Source of the DNA: Calliopsis andreniformis
Lineage: Eukaryota; Arthropoda; Insecta; Hymenoptera; Andrenidae
Assembly (NCBI RefSeq): GCF_051401765.1
Contig: NC_135073.1
Coordinates: 4,464,001 to 4,528,000 of the forward strand
Direction: 5' to 3'
DNA length: 64,000 bases
Part shown: one piece after another, positions 37,516 to 51,688 of the stretch
How positions within the stretch are numbered: the stretch's first letter is position 1
Layout: each line of letters opens with the position of its first letter
Notes under the pieces: model-generated
The model's database searches: none
What the model was told of the DNA's origin: nothing
What the model saw: only the letters and a program-made list of their open reading frames with translations
Translations under genes and position numbers: made by a program

Positions 37516-40500
37516 TGGACCTAAAATTACGTCTGATTCTGAGAGATAGAAGTTGAACGCTTCTTCCATAAGAAACATGGACACGCAGACTTTTCGGTGC
37601 CACTCTATACGGTCGACGTTTAGTGAAACGCGAGGCTCTTTCAATTTGTACGAACAGCATGTACGTCATAAGAGAGACAACTACGTTTCGAGCTCTCGAC
37701 AGGCCATTTGCCTTCTTTCCCTCCATTTGTTTAGTCGAAAATCGATAAGCATAGCCCAAGAGACACGCTTCATGCTACCCAGCACCGTCGACGCTCATTT
37801 CACTCGTTCGTAGCGTAATAAAAGCGGCAGCTCGATCCCCGGCTCGCTTTGTTGCCAAGTGAAAAACTGGTAAAGATCGGCGTGTACTCTTGCGGGACTA
37901 CGGAACATCGTAGCGTCTAATGAGAAATAGTACGAGACAAATTGCTCCGAGACTTTGAGAACCCTTCCACGGCGTCTTTGACCAGTGGATGGCTCGGCTT
38001 TATCCCTTTGTTGGGAATTGCCGAGCGACTCGTGTTACCTGGTGCTCTCTAGATTAAACCTTGCCCTCTGCATTGAGCTACGTGGCAAGAACGAAGGCAG
38101 CAAATTAAGCGAAACCGAGTTGTTTCCACGCCAAGAATCAAACCAAGAACTTCTGATTAATCCTACCGACGAATTGGTCAGTGAGTGAAAGTTCAGTAGG
38201 CGAAACGGATATTGAAAATCCATCGTCTCGTGAATTCTCGAAGGACAGGTGAAAGAGAGAGAGAGAGAGAGAGAGAAGTTGATAATAAGATAAATGACCC
38301 AGTAGCCGACCATATCCCGATATTTGGATGCTATTCCTAATTTTATTTTATTTCAAGCTTAAATTCTAATGTACCTAATAAAGGACAAAAAAAAATAATA
38401 TCATAAAATAGTATATTCCGCTACTAGAATGCAATTCAAGTGTCAAGATATACATTTTTAGGTTGCCCATTTACTGGATTATTTGATATCTTGAGCGCCT
38501 GAGTACATTGAGTCATTAACCTTACATATAGAATATTTCTAAATATGTGGAGTAGTAGTTACTCAATCTTTAATATTATTTAAACCGCTGGGCCACTATT
38601 TGTCTGCACGGTGTGCTATCCTTTTTAAGGTCTTACTAGACACAGAGATATTTTGGGCCCTTAACCGAGTGGTGCACAATTATAAATCTTAAAGAAGGTA
38701 AGATACCGTAAGTACATAATGTAAAATAGCATATAACTGAAAAACTAAACGTTTTCGGAAATATGTGCACATGACCTTCTTTTATTGTCTTCGTGTCTAG
38801 AATCTATCCTACAAAAATATCCCACGTGTTTGGAACCACCCTACAGGAGGTAGCTATCTAGGTTTTGCAGATTCTGCTGATCTTCATCTTTGCGTACTTG
38901 CATTCGTTTTTCTCGAACACTCGTCACGGATAATAATCTCGGATCACAAAGCGACGCAACAGACGTGCAATCGATTACGCATTCGCAGTACGCTCGTGCC
39001 AATTAGGACATTGTAAAGACAAGAACGTTGAAGCGTAGGTGATCTCTGCCCTTCGCTATCTCCCTCGAGATCTATTCCCCGTATCCTCGCTCTCTAATTA
39101 GTCTGCCCGATAAACTCGATTACGATGTCTCCAGCTGTCCTCCTCAAACCCCTTTCCTCATATCTTTTCACAGTGTCCACACCACGTGATGCTCAATGAT
39201 GCATGAGAAGTTCTTTTCTCTTGGCAAACAAGCATTCTGGCTTGTAGTCATGCTTTCTTGACAGTCGAACAATTTCCATCGTTGTTACCATTGAATTACA
39301 TTGGACTTCAAAAGTCCCTGTGCGCAGTCATTTCTTCGGACATTTTAAAGCGAGAGTAGGTAAAAATAATTGTATGAGGTATGAAATAGTGTCATGTAAA
39401 TATTCCAAAAATTCTCCAGTGTTTTCAGTGTTAAATGCTTTTTCATTTTCATTGAATATCTCTTTTTCCACATTATCAGTTTCACTTCGTTGGAAAGTAT
39501 GATACTGTTGTTACTTATAGTTTAATAAAAGTGTCGTGGCTAAAGAAATTCAGACAAATAGTAGTGTCGAATAGGCATCAGTAGGTACTGTAATACACGT
39601 AGTATTATAGAATTTCACAAAGCTCCGAAAGACTCATGGGTAAAACATTTCAGACGACCTTGATGTACTCGATCCTCTCGGCAGGTGAATTGTTTGCAGG
39701 CAGAGACATTAGAGAGTCGTTGTAGGAAACTCGTGAGACAATTCACCTTACGACCCTTAAAATATTGGTAAAGTTTCAAAAGTGGCGGGCCTCGAGATCC
39801 GTGAAACGAAACTCCCTGAGACCATTGTTCGCTGAAATAGGTAACTTCACGGAATCGCCACATATATTACTCGAATCAGTGGTAAAGCACATGGTCCGGT
39901 TACAGTCAACTTTACGCTATCGCTCTACCTTTATTACTGCTACGAACTCTTGGTATTTCTTGACTGATCAATTTACTGAAAATTCAGAAGAATTATACGA
40001 ACTTTTACCTAACTGGTGCAATTCGTTTCACATTTTGCTTTAGATGTATACCTGTATCTACTTTTACATTTTCTTTGATGCATTAACGTCTTATAGGCAT
40101 TTGGAATTCTTGCAAATATTGTTACATGCTGTTGAATGAATGTCGATGTGGCATCACTCTATAACAGCAAGAATAATAATCATATTTAATAGTAGAAACA
40201 AGATCAATATATACATTCGACCAGAATATGCGTTCTGATACAAATGCTTCTCTAGTGACACAATCTATGGTTGCTCGTACATATTCCTGCTGTGCCAACA
40301 ATTACTTAAATTGGATATGAATTTGTAACAGAGTACACAAAATAGTTTCAAGATCTGTATCACGGAGTCCAAATACTACTCACAGAAGAATGTTACATTC
40401 TTTGTACATGAAAAGTATGTATTCGGTTTATGCGTGCTAGGTTCGTACACATAACAAACACCTACAAGGTGAAACAATGTATTTGATTATAAGTAGGGAC

Positions 40501-43175
40501 TTTGACGTCTAATGAAAGGAATCTAAGTATTTGTTGTTCCAGATATGAAATTGTAATTGTGAGTGTTGTACATATACATTTAGTACTGATTCTGTACAGA
40601 ATATACATTATAATTTGACCAGAAAATATTTTGGTTTTTAAAGCACTTATAAAGCTTTCGGACCCATTCAATTTTAATTTAATTTGTCAGAATTAGTATG
40701 TTGAAAGAACTCAAGAGAAATTTCAGACTGTTTAATTAAATTCGAGTCTACTTGAAATGTTCCCAGTCTTCAGCTCGTATAGCAGTATGGTATCAAGTAT
40801 CTCATTTAATGAAACCTTCCAGATCAAATTGCTTCTACCAACTATCAGAGAATCATTTTCCCAATTCCAGTTGATAGTATGTAAAAAACAAATTACAGAG
40901 CTCGAAAGATGCCATCAGAGACTCCAACTTCTCGTTCCGTTACGGTGTCTACATTGCTATGTATATGTACTCGACGCTCAAGAACGAATCGCTTCCTCGA
41001 CTGCTTCCAACTCGATCAATTAACGGAGAAAAAAGAAAAGGGACCCGCTATAATTCCCTTTCCTCTGTATTCGATATTCATTTACGTCACTGGCTTGTCG
41101 AGTGCTCCTCCGATTTTCTCTCATTTCATTAAACGCCTGTCGCCCTGTTCTGAAAGATATATTGGTCCTGTTCAATTACACTGATCCGTTTCATTGCGAT
41201 GCGTCGCGAACGAGGTGACCAGCAAAATTGCATCAATCTTTCACGTTAGATGAACCTGAAGATAAATTTTGCATGGTCACGCGTCTCGCGGCCTATCGTT
41301 GCGTCTATTGTTCAGCTTTGAACGTATTATTTAGAGTCGAGTCAGCCATCGGAATAGCCCTAAATTACGCATTATCTCTCACCGGCTTGAGGAGGAGGCC
41401 TCTCTCCATTGCTGACTCGTCTCGAAATACCATTGTCTCGCATGAGTGCCGAGACTACGCGCATGCCGTTTGTTCCTAACTAACCTATACATATACATGA
41501 TGATCGTGTCGTCAAAGGTCACCCGTACCGGAAAATTGGATGTCAGCCGATCGACTTTCATCGCTGATTAATGATAATACGTCGATGGCAATTAACGAGA
41601 ATCTCACGTAGTTGCTCTTAAGATAACGGAACGACGCGCGACGCATGATCTGCTTTATACTCGGGGAAATTGCGACTGTATTACATAATTCTCCGAGGGC
41701 GAATTGAATTAGTTAAACTTAATTAGACTAGTTAGACTTGTTGGCCATTTTAACCTTTAGCTAGTATGGTTAGATTACGGTATTTATATTAACTCTCTTT
41801 TCTATGCTTACAAAATAGTTAAAACTTATAAAACTAATAACCTGACTAGGAATTAGTAGATAACTTGGAACAGTTAATAAATTAAAAACGTTCGACTTTT
41901 CTATATATATCTAGTAATATATTAGTATTGATCACTTTTCATAACGGAATCCCAGTGACTCCAGTACATTATGTTAAAATATTGGCACTAGGTCAGTTTA
42001 ATTGATTTTATGATCAAATTATATCTCAACGATAACTGTACACCATAAAATATTGTGGTATATAAAATAAAATATCGTAAATAAAATATCGTGTACACCG
42101 TAAAAAAAAGTTACGAATATTACTAAAGTATGGATATAAAATACTTCTCAAATCTTTCTATCATATGTACACAAATATTAAGATGTATATTATGTACAAC
42201 TTGTATGTATTTTACTAAGTTTATTTAGAATTGAGTAAGTCGTAATGACCGTTTGATTATCCATCGTTTCGTACTTTTCTCTGCACGACTCGCTCGTGGC
42301 ACAAACAGGAAACGATTTCCGAGATAAGAATCACTCGGAAGGAAGCGCTGACAAATAGGAAGAAAAGTTGGTGCAAAGACATAGAGGTACTCCTTTGATG
42401 TGGTTTGTCTATTAGACCAAGCTTCCTTTTTATCCTCCGCATTCACTAAGCTCTACCGAAGGATTCTATCGTTCCTGATGCCACCTTCGACCTAGCGCCA
42501 CCCTCGAAAGCGGAAGGAGTAACGCTCTGTATTCCCGATAAGATAACGATCACAATGCATGCACATTTACTGGAACGGTAATCCTCGTTGTGTCCTGATA
42601 ATTGAGCGTTTGAATACGGCTGGAACGTATACTAGCCATTATTGTCAAGACGGTATCAGCACAGGTCGTAATTTGTTGTTGCTATGCGTCTTCAATGCTA
42701 GCCGAGATTTAGTGCGCGCCCATTACATGTTGCTTTGGATTTATTGTTCATCGATTATCGACATTCGTTAAAGACACGAGTTGCACCACCCCAGTAATCT
42801 TTTTCCATTATTTGTGAAACGGCAACTACCAAGCAACTACCAAGAGCATTTTTATTGCCATAGTGTTTGCCAACTATCCGGAAGTTATAGTTTATAGAGT
42901 ATACATAATATAAAATAGAAATAAAAGATTTGAACAAGTTATAGCTGTAAAAAAAGTAGATAAAAACTATTCTGTCGAAGTAAATTCACGAATTAATCTT
43001 GCCAGTAAAGGAGTAAAATAATGTAGAGTTTATTCTTTAACACATTCAATGTGGAGTCGATACATGTATTGAGCAAAAGGCTGTCTTTTGTACATTTTTT
43101 CTTCACACTGAACATATTAAGCCCACATTCTCAGTTTCTCCCTTTTTTAAAAATTTGTGTAAGTATTGTTTATTA
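37516..43175. other. Non-coding stretch with GC-richer islands
   Basis: Islands lie at about 37540-38320 (with the GA microsatellite), 38860-39200, 41030-41700 and 42230-42770. ORFs of 60-98 codons overlap on both strands in each island and none is recognisable. Confidence 0.45.
38254..38276. repeat. GA dinucleotide microsatellite
   Basis: About eleven uninterrupted AG/GA units lie at the edge of a GC-richer island. It is a simple-sequence repeat, likely polymorphic. Confidence 0.9.
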
Positions 43176-43581
43176 GGGATGTGCGGGTACCCAAGATTAC
43201 GGGTTCGGGTAGGTCTAGAAATGTTCAGGCAGGCTTGGGCGATTACCTGACACATGAAAGCACACGGTAGGACCCATTTATTTAAGTGTGTAACTATAAG
43301 ACTACATGGGGCATCGGAATTGCGTGCTGAAGCCAAGATGGAACGTTTAAAATATATGGGAAGTACATTGTGTATTGGTCCATCTCTTTTATGTCCGCTT
43401 GAGTGGAATACGCACGTGTCAGAAAGGTTGATGCGATGAAAAGAGACAGAGATATATATATCTGTACTCTGGTGTTGACTTTATTGGCCTCTCATTAAAA
43501 ATATACCAGTACCCCATGTAGTCCTATACATATACGTGAGGACCAAAGTACCGAAGCTATCGGGTACCTAAACACATGTGT
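43176..43581. repeat. Candidate non-autonomous DNA transposon (hAT-like), 406 bp
   Basis: The left end AGGGATGTGCGGGTACCC and the reverse complement of the right end, ACACATGTGTTTAGGTACCC, share ATGTG and GGTACCC. A stronger internal inverted repeat pairs 43293-43312 with 43510-43528 (ACTACATGGGG in one arm, CCCCATGTAGT in the other). The composition is richer in GC than the flanks. The TAGGG terminus recalls hAT elements, but no 8-bp duplication was found. Confidence 0.4.
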
Positions 43582-46500
43582 ATTTGTCACAAATTTCTAT
43601 GAATAATTAATTTTAACTTAATGGATTTTTCTTTTTGCAATAAGGGATACTATAGAAAATGTTATATCATACTTGTATATGTTATTGCTCCTTTAGTTAA
43701 ACTACAATCCCAGCAAAAACACGTTTAGTGCGAAAATATTTATCAAACTGCAATTTTCTGACAGTAAACTAGCCGCTCAATGTTGGGAAAGTAACGCAAC
43801 CTGTTTACCAATTTTTAAGAAAGCATTTACAATCAATTATAATTACATTATTAAAGAATACTCTTACTGAATAATAGATAATTTAAATATTGGCTTCTCA
43901 CAGTCCAGGTAAAATCAGTAATTTATCTTTCACTTTAACAATTACTATAAGTAATAACATGTTATATCGCATACATATTTTTTACTATGTAAGAATAAAT
44001 TCAGAGTTTTAAATAATTTTAAATTAACCTGACCACGAAAACTCATTTACTTTCTATTTTGGATCCACAAATTAGAATGAATTACTCACGCAATTAATGT
44101 AAATTATTTGATAATTTGTTTTAATGAGGGAAACAGGACTACGTACATTTAAATCTTCACGAGTAATTTCATACAATGAGTTTTAAGTAGTCATTATTAG
44201 TAACAATAATTGTAATTGGAAATGACATTGCCGCTTGTTGAACGTATAATGCTCGTTTTACAAAAGAGCTTTATTGTTTTACAATTACCTCCTTTTGCGT
44301 CGAATATCGGTGAAAATAAACTGAACTGTTGACGTATAGTATATAACTCCCAAAATTAGCGAGAAACAATTACTTCTTGTTTCATATTTTGAAATTAAGA
44401 TTAACTCAAAACTTCCTACTGTATTATGGATTAATGTTTTAATTGCACTTATAAAGTAGGAATTTAATATGAGCAATGGTGAAAATTTCCATTGCTGAGT
44501 AACATGGTTCTAGCTTAGTAGATAGAATATTTCGTAAATGTCAGATGTATTATTAGAAATTTTTGCCTTTCATAATGACAGTTATGACTAGACGTAGTGA
44601 AAAAGATCATATATGTACATTTACAGTAGCATACAAACATTTTCATAATTCAAAATAAGTCATCTTATTTTCTAAAACTGAAGCTTACGCGATATTTAAT
44701 GAATACTGAATATACAAATCTGGACCCCAAAGCTAAAATGTATTAAGTCACAAAAAAACACAAATGAACTTAGTACATCTTGGCTCTAGGGTTCAGAAAT
44801 ATGAGAGGTAAATGAAAATGATATCTACATGTAACAAACAAACGTTTACTATTCTTTGCACTCGTTTATAAGATATCTCTATATTACAGTAATTAAAATC
44901 CATTTGATCTCTCAGTTCGAAAATTAAAAAGAACATATATAGGTGATACTGTAGTAGTCTACTGTTCCTATTATTATAATCCTAACTGTGACAGTTAACG
45001 GTTGCATAATTGACTACTTGTTAGTACGCTTTCATTTTCAAGAATTAACAGTTAATACAGTATTGTGTTTATCGTCTTCTTCAGACCAAGAGTTGTCGTA
45101 ATACTGTATTCTGAAGAAAATCTTGCCTGAATTTTTTTAGATTAAACTTGGTAGAACCGTTTTCTTTCAGACTTAGTTTGAAGTTTTCATAAGAGCCCTA
45201 AAGTTATCATTTTTTGTTTCCCTATTTTTAAAATTCTGTATCCATTAATCGTTTTATAATCTTGAGATCAAAACTGATTTTTCATGTTCCTTTTCGAAGT
45301 GGAATTTATTGAAAATGAGAGCTAAAAAACTTTGCGTGCCTGTATGTATATCTTTTTAATTTATTATCTCTTTCCATAAGTACTTTCTAAAAAGTCTGTA
45401 TGGTGTGAAAAAATGTTGCAATTTAGAGTACCCTTGACAGAGAGTTTATAAAATTGTATAAAATAAAAAGAAATTAAAGAAGCATATAAAATCAGTAGAA
45501 ATAATGATTTCAAATTGTTTGTAGCATCTCGGGAACTTATTGAACGTGTTAAAAATTTGGAACATATATCCATAATTTGTTAAAATTTTATTTATTATAA
45601 TTCTGAACACTAGAAGTGCATAAATCTTTCTTTCGAAAATTAAATGTCAATATCAGATTACTGCTGTATAAAGCACTGACAAAATCTTTATAAAGAAAAC
45701 CACACGTATGTTTAATTTATTTAGCAGCATCAGATTTAATAAATATTCTATCTTTAAAATTCCTTTTATCTTACTATGCAACCGTTAAAGGACGTAGGCT
45801 TGGCAAATCTGATCCGTCATAGGTCATAGTTGTGCAATTTGCTCGCATCAACCACATCGTTCAAGCTAGCTTACTCCAGTCCCACTCCTGATTAGTTAAC
45901 CCACTGTCGATCTCTTTGATTCTAAAAGAGGATAACCAAGCTGAAGTAGGTTTGAGGAAGTCTCTCAAGGGAGGCTTGTATTGTAGACCAGCAGCCTTTT
46001 CCTGCTCGACTCCATCCTCACTGGCGTGCTATATAGATCAAGATGAGAGGAGCCGCCCGGCTGGAAAATCACTTTAAACCTCCCCTACGGCTAATATTAA
46101 CTTTCTCTTATCGTATCGCGAAATTCCCGAACTCTTTTTCTCTCCGCATACCGGATCGAAAAGGCTACTACCCTGCTGAGCTTTCGTGCGTTTCGATACG
46201 GCTAGCCTTCTTGATTTACGCAGCCAGGAGAGGGATTAATTGCTCATAAATTTCCTTTTTTCGTTGAAACGCCTCCCTAAACGCTTTCGTTTTCGCTAGT
46301 AATTAATTTTTATCGGAAATGTGTCCTCTCCCTCGTCTGAATTGAACCTTCCCTTTTGTTGATCAGCTAATGGTGCACAAAGGATTCTTTAGCTTTGTTC
46401 TGCGATTACGTAGTAATTACGGCGGGAAAGATAAGCGTTTAGTGAAACATTGGATGAGGTACTAAATACGTATTATATAATTTTTGTTAAGTTATAACTG

Positions 46501-46802
46501 TAACGACGAAATATAGGACTTACGTATCTAATTACTGTTTTCAAAAAATTTAAGGGAAGGATGAGTGTATTTAGTACATGATATTAAAAATCTAAGAAAT
46601 GATAAACACGTAATTGTAGCAATTATACAATCAGTTTTAAACATATTATACGGAATTTAAAACTAGCATGAATATGACTTGGATTAAGGCAGGAGAAACA
46701 GCAGATGCACTGTGAAATACATATAATAGACTAAGATTTTAACATATTTTTTCATAGCCCTAGTTATACAAATGATTCCAGATATCACACAACGTCGTTA
46801 TG
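43582..46802. other. Non-coding stretch
   Basis: AT-rich except for an island at about 45780-46440. Holds the family B foldback at 44719-44797 and no gene that I can support. Confidence 0.45.
44719..44797. mobile_element. Small foldback element family B, copy 2
   Basis: The left arm TCTGGACCCCAAAGCTAAAA and the right arm reversed, TCTGAACCCTAGAGCCAAGA, form an inverted repeat of about 30 bp. The centre contains AACACAAATGAACTTAGTAC, shared with the copy at 31321-31402. It is non-coding. Confidence 0.65.
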
Positions 46803-47102
46803 CCTGAACGTCTTAAAAATATCAGGCAACCAATGTTTGAAAGACTTCTAAGAGTTACATCTATAAGATGTCTTGTAGACACACTACATAAATGTCTTAA
46901 AGACTTACGCTTTTGAACATCTTAAAGACTTCTATTTTTCGTCTGAACGTCTTATAAACGTAATTTAAACGTCTTTAAGATATCTTATGAATATCTTTTA
47001 AGACGTTCTAAAGACATACTGATTTGTAACTCCAAACGTTTCAAAAACGTCTTTTAAACATTTCTGGAAGTTTACTGTATATCTTTAAGACGCTTTTTAA
47101 AA
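46803..47102. repeat. Cluster of degenerate ACGTCTTTAAGA-like motifs
   Basis: Across about 300 bp the words GTCTT, AAGAC, CTTAAAGAC and TTTAAGACG recur many times on both strands with irregular spacing, for example GTCTTAAAGACTT, CATCTTAAAGACTT, ACGTCTTTAAGAT and TTTTAAGACGTTCTAAAGAC. The consensus is near-palindromic. It looks like decayed short-unit satellite or simple repeat, with no coding frame. Confidence 0.6.
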
Positions 47103-50100
47103 CATATCTGTGTTACATGAGATATTTCTGCTATAACTAAATTTTTTAATTTTCTTACATTTTTTGTAGAAGAAATATCATTAGAATTTCGATTTTTCAT
47201 TCCACCTTAATATAAATACATATAATTATACACGTATTCCAAAAATTACAAAAATCAGTTTAAAATAAATTCAGTTCTCATCGAACACAACGAATATGCA
47301 CAGAAATGACAATCAGAACCTAAAGAACTTATATTTAAAATAAACGAAAATATATATCACTGAAAAGCTCCATCGAAAATGGTGTTTAAAGAGACTAAAT
47401 TAATTCACGCCGATATCGATCGAATAATAGTTGAATGGGATACTCTAGGCGTAGGTGAGACCACCAAAAAAACACAAAATTACCGACGCTTCGGTGTCGC
47501 GGTATTGCGGCCATTATACCGGACGATGGCAGATAATGGACACAAGTATGAAACGAAATTAACAACCCCCTCCCATCCGCACCCAGTCCCAACTTTATCT
47601 CATTAATTATTATGCCCTTAACGTTGCAACGTGGCGGAACAGCGGCCGCAGTTGTCGAAGAACTTTTCCCTTTGCCAGCGTTTCAGGCGACCGACGATGA
47701 CTTTTAAAGTTCGGAGATTTATAGTCGGCGCTGTTGGCTGAGGGGGCAAGAAAGCCTGACCGAGATGGCGGGTCGCGGGGGCGAGAAGCTGAGGGGGACG
47801 AAAGAGTTGGCGAGTGTCAAACCGGCACACAGGCGCACTATTTTAACGGGGGAACTTTATGCAAGTATGATTTTACGGTGCAACAAACTGTCGCGTTTCT
47901 GGTGGCGTGAAACGCTAATACCTTCCGTTCTTGCAAGTAGTCGCGCTCGACGATAATTCACTCAACAGTAACTTACGCCGACCAAGTAACCGACCGCTGA
48001 AGTCGTTAACGATACGAAAGTACTTGCTGAATGTGCGTGTAGAGAAAGGACAGTGGCGCGTTGGCATGTCTTATCGATATTTGGTTTGCTCAGATATTAA
48101 ACTGGTCAGCGGCATAAAACAAGAAACAGGGAAAACTAATGGAAGGGTTAGACAGTGCTCAAATACAGTAGGAAAATAAAATCTGCTTTTGAATAATGTT
48201 CAGACTGACATTTTGAGTGAGTTTTTTGACATTCGAATAAGAACTATCTGGTAGAACGTGTTACTTATTTTACTGTGTGTATAATCTTGTAATCAGTAAT
48301 TAAATGTGTTGCATACTCAATTCGTATGTTTGTTCGAATCAAGGATTATTCCTTAGTTAGCAATAGTTTATTTTATTCGAATTTTGTATTAGAAGATTTG
48401 ACATTTGATGATATTTTATTTGAAATTTTATTCAGATTAGAACTACTTTGAGTAATATTTTGCGTGATAAACAAATGGTGTGTTATTATTTGTAAAATAT
48501 ACAAATAAGGACAAAAATATAGAAAAGGTATAAATAATTGGGCCTTCTTGAAATGAAAAATAAATTATTGCATATGATGTGAATAATTTACATTTTTAGT
48601 CTTTCAATTGATACATTCTATTGCATCACTTTTAATTGCTCAGTTGGGTACCTATTTTTTAAAAAAAGGACATATTTTTCTTTCAGATAATAATACTAAA
48701 AATAATTAATAAAATATATAAAAATATTACTTTATCTTCGAACATGATACACTACTTTTGAACATTTTTACCACTGACAATCCAATATCTGTCATAACAT
48801 ATCACTAAGTATTTAGTTTTGTCGACATTTACTCTGCACCAATTCATCTCCTGTGACATACGTCCGTTAATCTCACGTGTTTTACAATCCAAGTGACAGA
48901 AAGATTCTTTGGATTGTTATTCATATTTTACATTTTGATTACTTATAATTGCAATTTTATCTTCATATTACTCTTGTCATATATGTCAAACATTTTTAAA
49001 GTCAAATTTCAGTTCCTAAATGTTCCATAGTCATTAACTAAGCATTTAAATAGTTTCACCTACTATAGTTTCGCAACTCGTTACCACTAATGACCAAATG
49101 GAACTTAAAAGCTAAAGTTTCGTTAAAGATTAAGCGGGGAAAAAGAGAAAGTAACTAGAAAATAAAAAATAGAAGTAGTACTGATAATGACGAGTTTGCA
49201 GGGAGTATATGCAACAATTGTTACTATTATTGCTGTTATTCAATTTTATGTATCTGCATACTGTGCAACAGATTCTCACACTACCTTAACATAGTAACAA
49301 AATCTGAATTAGAAACCTAGATAATTTATTGCATTCTCCATGAGATTTATTAATATCATTTCGTTTGGAATTACAATAAAGTTTATTTACCTATTGATTT
49401 TGTAAACGTTATTCTTATTAATGACTTCCATTATAATTGCATCGAAAGCATAGAAATTATTTCTCGAATAATTGCTTACTAACTACACAGATTCGGCGAT
49501 TGAAACTTACAAACATCAAAGACGATTATATTTAACCATAATAACTCTATTTCAGTGTAAACGCGCGCGTACAACAAATAACACGAACGGATTGCATAAT
49601 ACGCGTAACACAAATCTGTCAGTAAAGTCGCTTTAATTTCAATTTGCAATTCACCTGATGTATGATAATTGCTTGTGAACCGAAGGGTGTAATGTATCAT
49701 CAGAAATCAACAATTCATAATGTTCTCGTACAATAATTGGAAACAAACATGCTACGATTAAATTGAACTAATCTGCAAAATTGCCTGTACTATATTTGTG
49801 CATAATTGTTTACAATTATGACATATACTGAAGTCATTTGTACACATAGTAGTTGTTTAAAGAAGTGGCGAATCTAATTTTGGGAAGATCGAGGACATAA
49901 TAAGCATTTCAATATTTTAAATCGAAGAAAAGTGTAGGTAACATCATCTTAAAAATGTAAGTGTACAATTTGGATAAATGAATGCTTTAATACTTTTCTA
50001 GTTTGAATTAGTTATCCAAATCCTTGCAGGTTTAGTTAATATTTCAAATATAGATTCTTTATTTTAAAAAAGGTTGTAGCAAAACTTAAAGTATCAGAAT

Positions 50101-51518
50101 GCTTAGACGGTTTAAGGTTTTTAAATTAGATACTAATGTGATTTATTATCCATTAGCTCTTGAGCGGATGCTCGTTCTTCCTCCACTTCAACTAAATTTA
50201 AGTAACACAAATATTCTTTTATTCATTTATCGATTTTATTTATTCATAGTAATATTGAATTTCGTCGAATTCATGGACGAACAAGCATTTACTCTCTTAA
50301 TTTAAACACACCATAACATACCTTCAAAATCGTCTTTTCATTCAACTGTTTTCCATAATCTTTCAAACAGTTTATAATTAAAACATATACTTTGTAATAG
50401 TTTGTAAAACTAATTATATTGTATATCATTCAAGCTGTTCACTTCACACAAGATAGAGGTAAAATTTTATTTAAAATTCGTATTCTACAAAAAGGAGTCG
50501 GTACGAAATTCTCAACGCGCAAGTAGAAAAGACACAGCACAGCGAGGCTTGAAAACCGTCAAATTCATGAGTTCGTTGAACGTGGGGCGACGGAATATTT
50601 GAAAATAGTAGAGATTCGTTTCTGTGCGGCGACTCGTGTCCACCACGGTCAGTGGTGAACTTGAACGAAACGATTGGTATAATATGCCAGGCGGAAAATT
50701 ATGAGGAGTATGCACAGACGGACGACAAGGTAATCCGTTTGGATGAGATTGAGGGTTCCTAGGGAGCGGCTCCCACGTGGACGATTTCAAACGCGTGTAA
50801 TTCGTATGAAGTTACCGCGTGTCGACAGAAGTAGCGCATAAGTTTTAAAAGCATCTCCGTATAGGCGGGCCCTGGTCAAACGTGTACACCAAGGTAATTA
50901 AACGTGGTAGAGTCTTCTGGCAACCTGCACACTAAAACACGCTGAAATATTCGTGTTTTCGCCCCCTAAATGCAACCACCGTCCGTAAAATTCGATGTTC
51001 GGGCTCAGCTGGCAGTGTGCAAGCACTTGTTACGTAATTGACAGGCCGAGGTCAATTTAATGTCATTTTCTTGTTTTCTTCCCAATTTGAACTTCTAATT
51101 AATACATGCTCCTGTAGTTTATTCCACTAGTAATTTTCTTTTTGGACAGGAAAAAAGATACAAATCTGATTTTTGTACGAAATACAGATGTGCAAGTATT
51201 ATTTTTTCATCAATTCTTTTTTTTATTATTATTAATAATATTTGAAAGAGATATCGCTATTGATAGAAAAATTCTTTACGAAGGATGAACATTCCTTCTG
51301 ACGAAAAATTGATCTGAACAGAAGGATTTGAAAAATAAGTTAAAAAAGTTATTTCGTTATTTACTATTTACTTATTCAATGTTACGTTACAATTAATTTA
51401 ATAAAGCTTTTTCTAAAATTTATTATACCTAGAATGAAATGAATATCGTGAATACCCAGAAACAAATGAATATCGTTGAATCTGTTTTTTACTAAATAGA
51501 ATCCTATATCTGTTGCAG
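47103..51518. other. Upstream flank or 5' intron of the CELF gene
   Basis: GC-richer islands at about 47360-48170 and 50500-51060 are the nearest to the CELF coding exon, and might hold 5' UTR exons, promoter or enhancer sequence. Nothing in the sequence proves this. The rest is very AT-rich. The ORFs seen here (up to 92 codons) are not recognisable. Confidence 0.4.
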
Positions 51519-51688
51519 CATAATGAACAACAATAGCGTGGAGCAGCCGGATCCAGATAACATAAAAATGTTCGTGGGCCAGGTGCCACACGATATGGAT
51601 GAAAACGATCTGAGGAAGTTGTTCGAGGAGTTTGGCAGAGTGCATCAAATAAACATCTTGCGGGACAAGATCACTGGAAGTCATAGAG
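51519..51688 (+). other. Internal exon with consensus splice sites
   Basis: The acceptor is TGTTGCAG ending at 51518, preceded by a T-rich stretch and a possible branch site (ttactaa near 51489-51495). The donor is AG|GTAAGT at 51688/51689. The RRM1 homology stops exactly at the donor, in phase 1, at the glycine that precedes the CCFVTF segment in CELF proteins. Only four bases lie upstream of the ATG, so the 5' UTR or an alternative N-terminus must come from upstream exons that I could not identify. Confidence 0.9.
51523..51688 (+). CDS. CELF/Bruno-family RNA-binding protein, first coding exon (partial)
   Basis: This exon encodes 55 residues plus the first base of a split glycine codon. The peptide starts MNNNSVEQPDPDNIKMFVGQ. 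It carries the RNP2 strand of an RRM (KMFVGQVP, about residues 15-22), helix 1 (DENDLRKLFEEFG, 26-38) and strand beta-2 (VHQINILRDK, 40-49), and stops just before RNP1. The QPDxDxIKMFVGQVP start is typical of CELF1/2-type proteins (CUGBP/Bruno), which bind GU-rich RNA to control splicing, translation and mRNA decay. It is unlike the CELF3-6 type start. I cannot tell aret (bruno-1) from bru-2. The start ATG lies 4 bases after the acceptor. The next in-frame codon upstream (ATA) is open, so a longer upstream coding exon is possible. The next exon should begin with a CCFVTF-like RNP1, and I did not find it in the remaining 12.3 kb. If unspliced, the frame hits a stop 12 codons past the donor. Confidence 0.93.

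Noticed and set aside
51382..51684. 100-codon minus-strand ORF over the CELF exon
   Set aside because: It is the antisense shadow of the RRM-coding exon, whose splice sites and family match fix the + strand.
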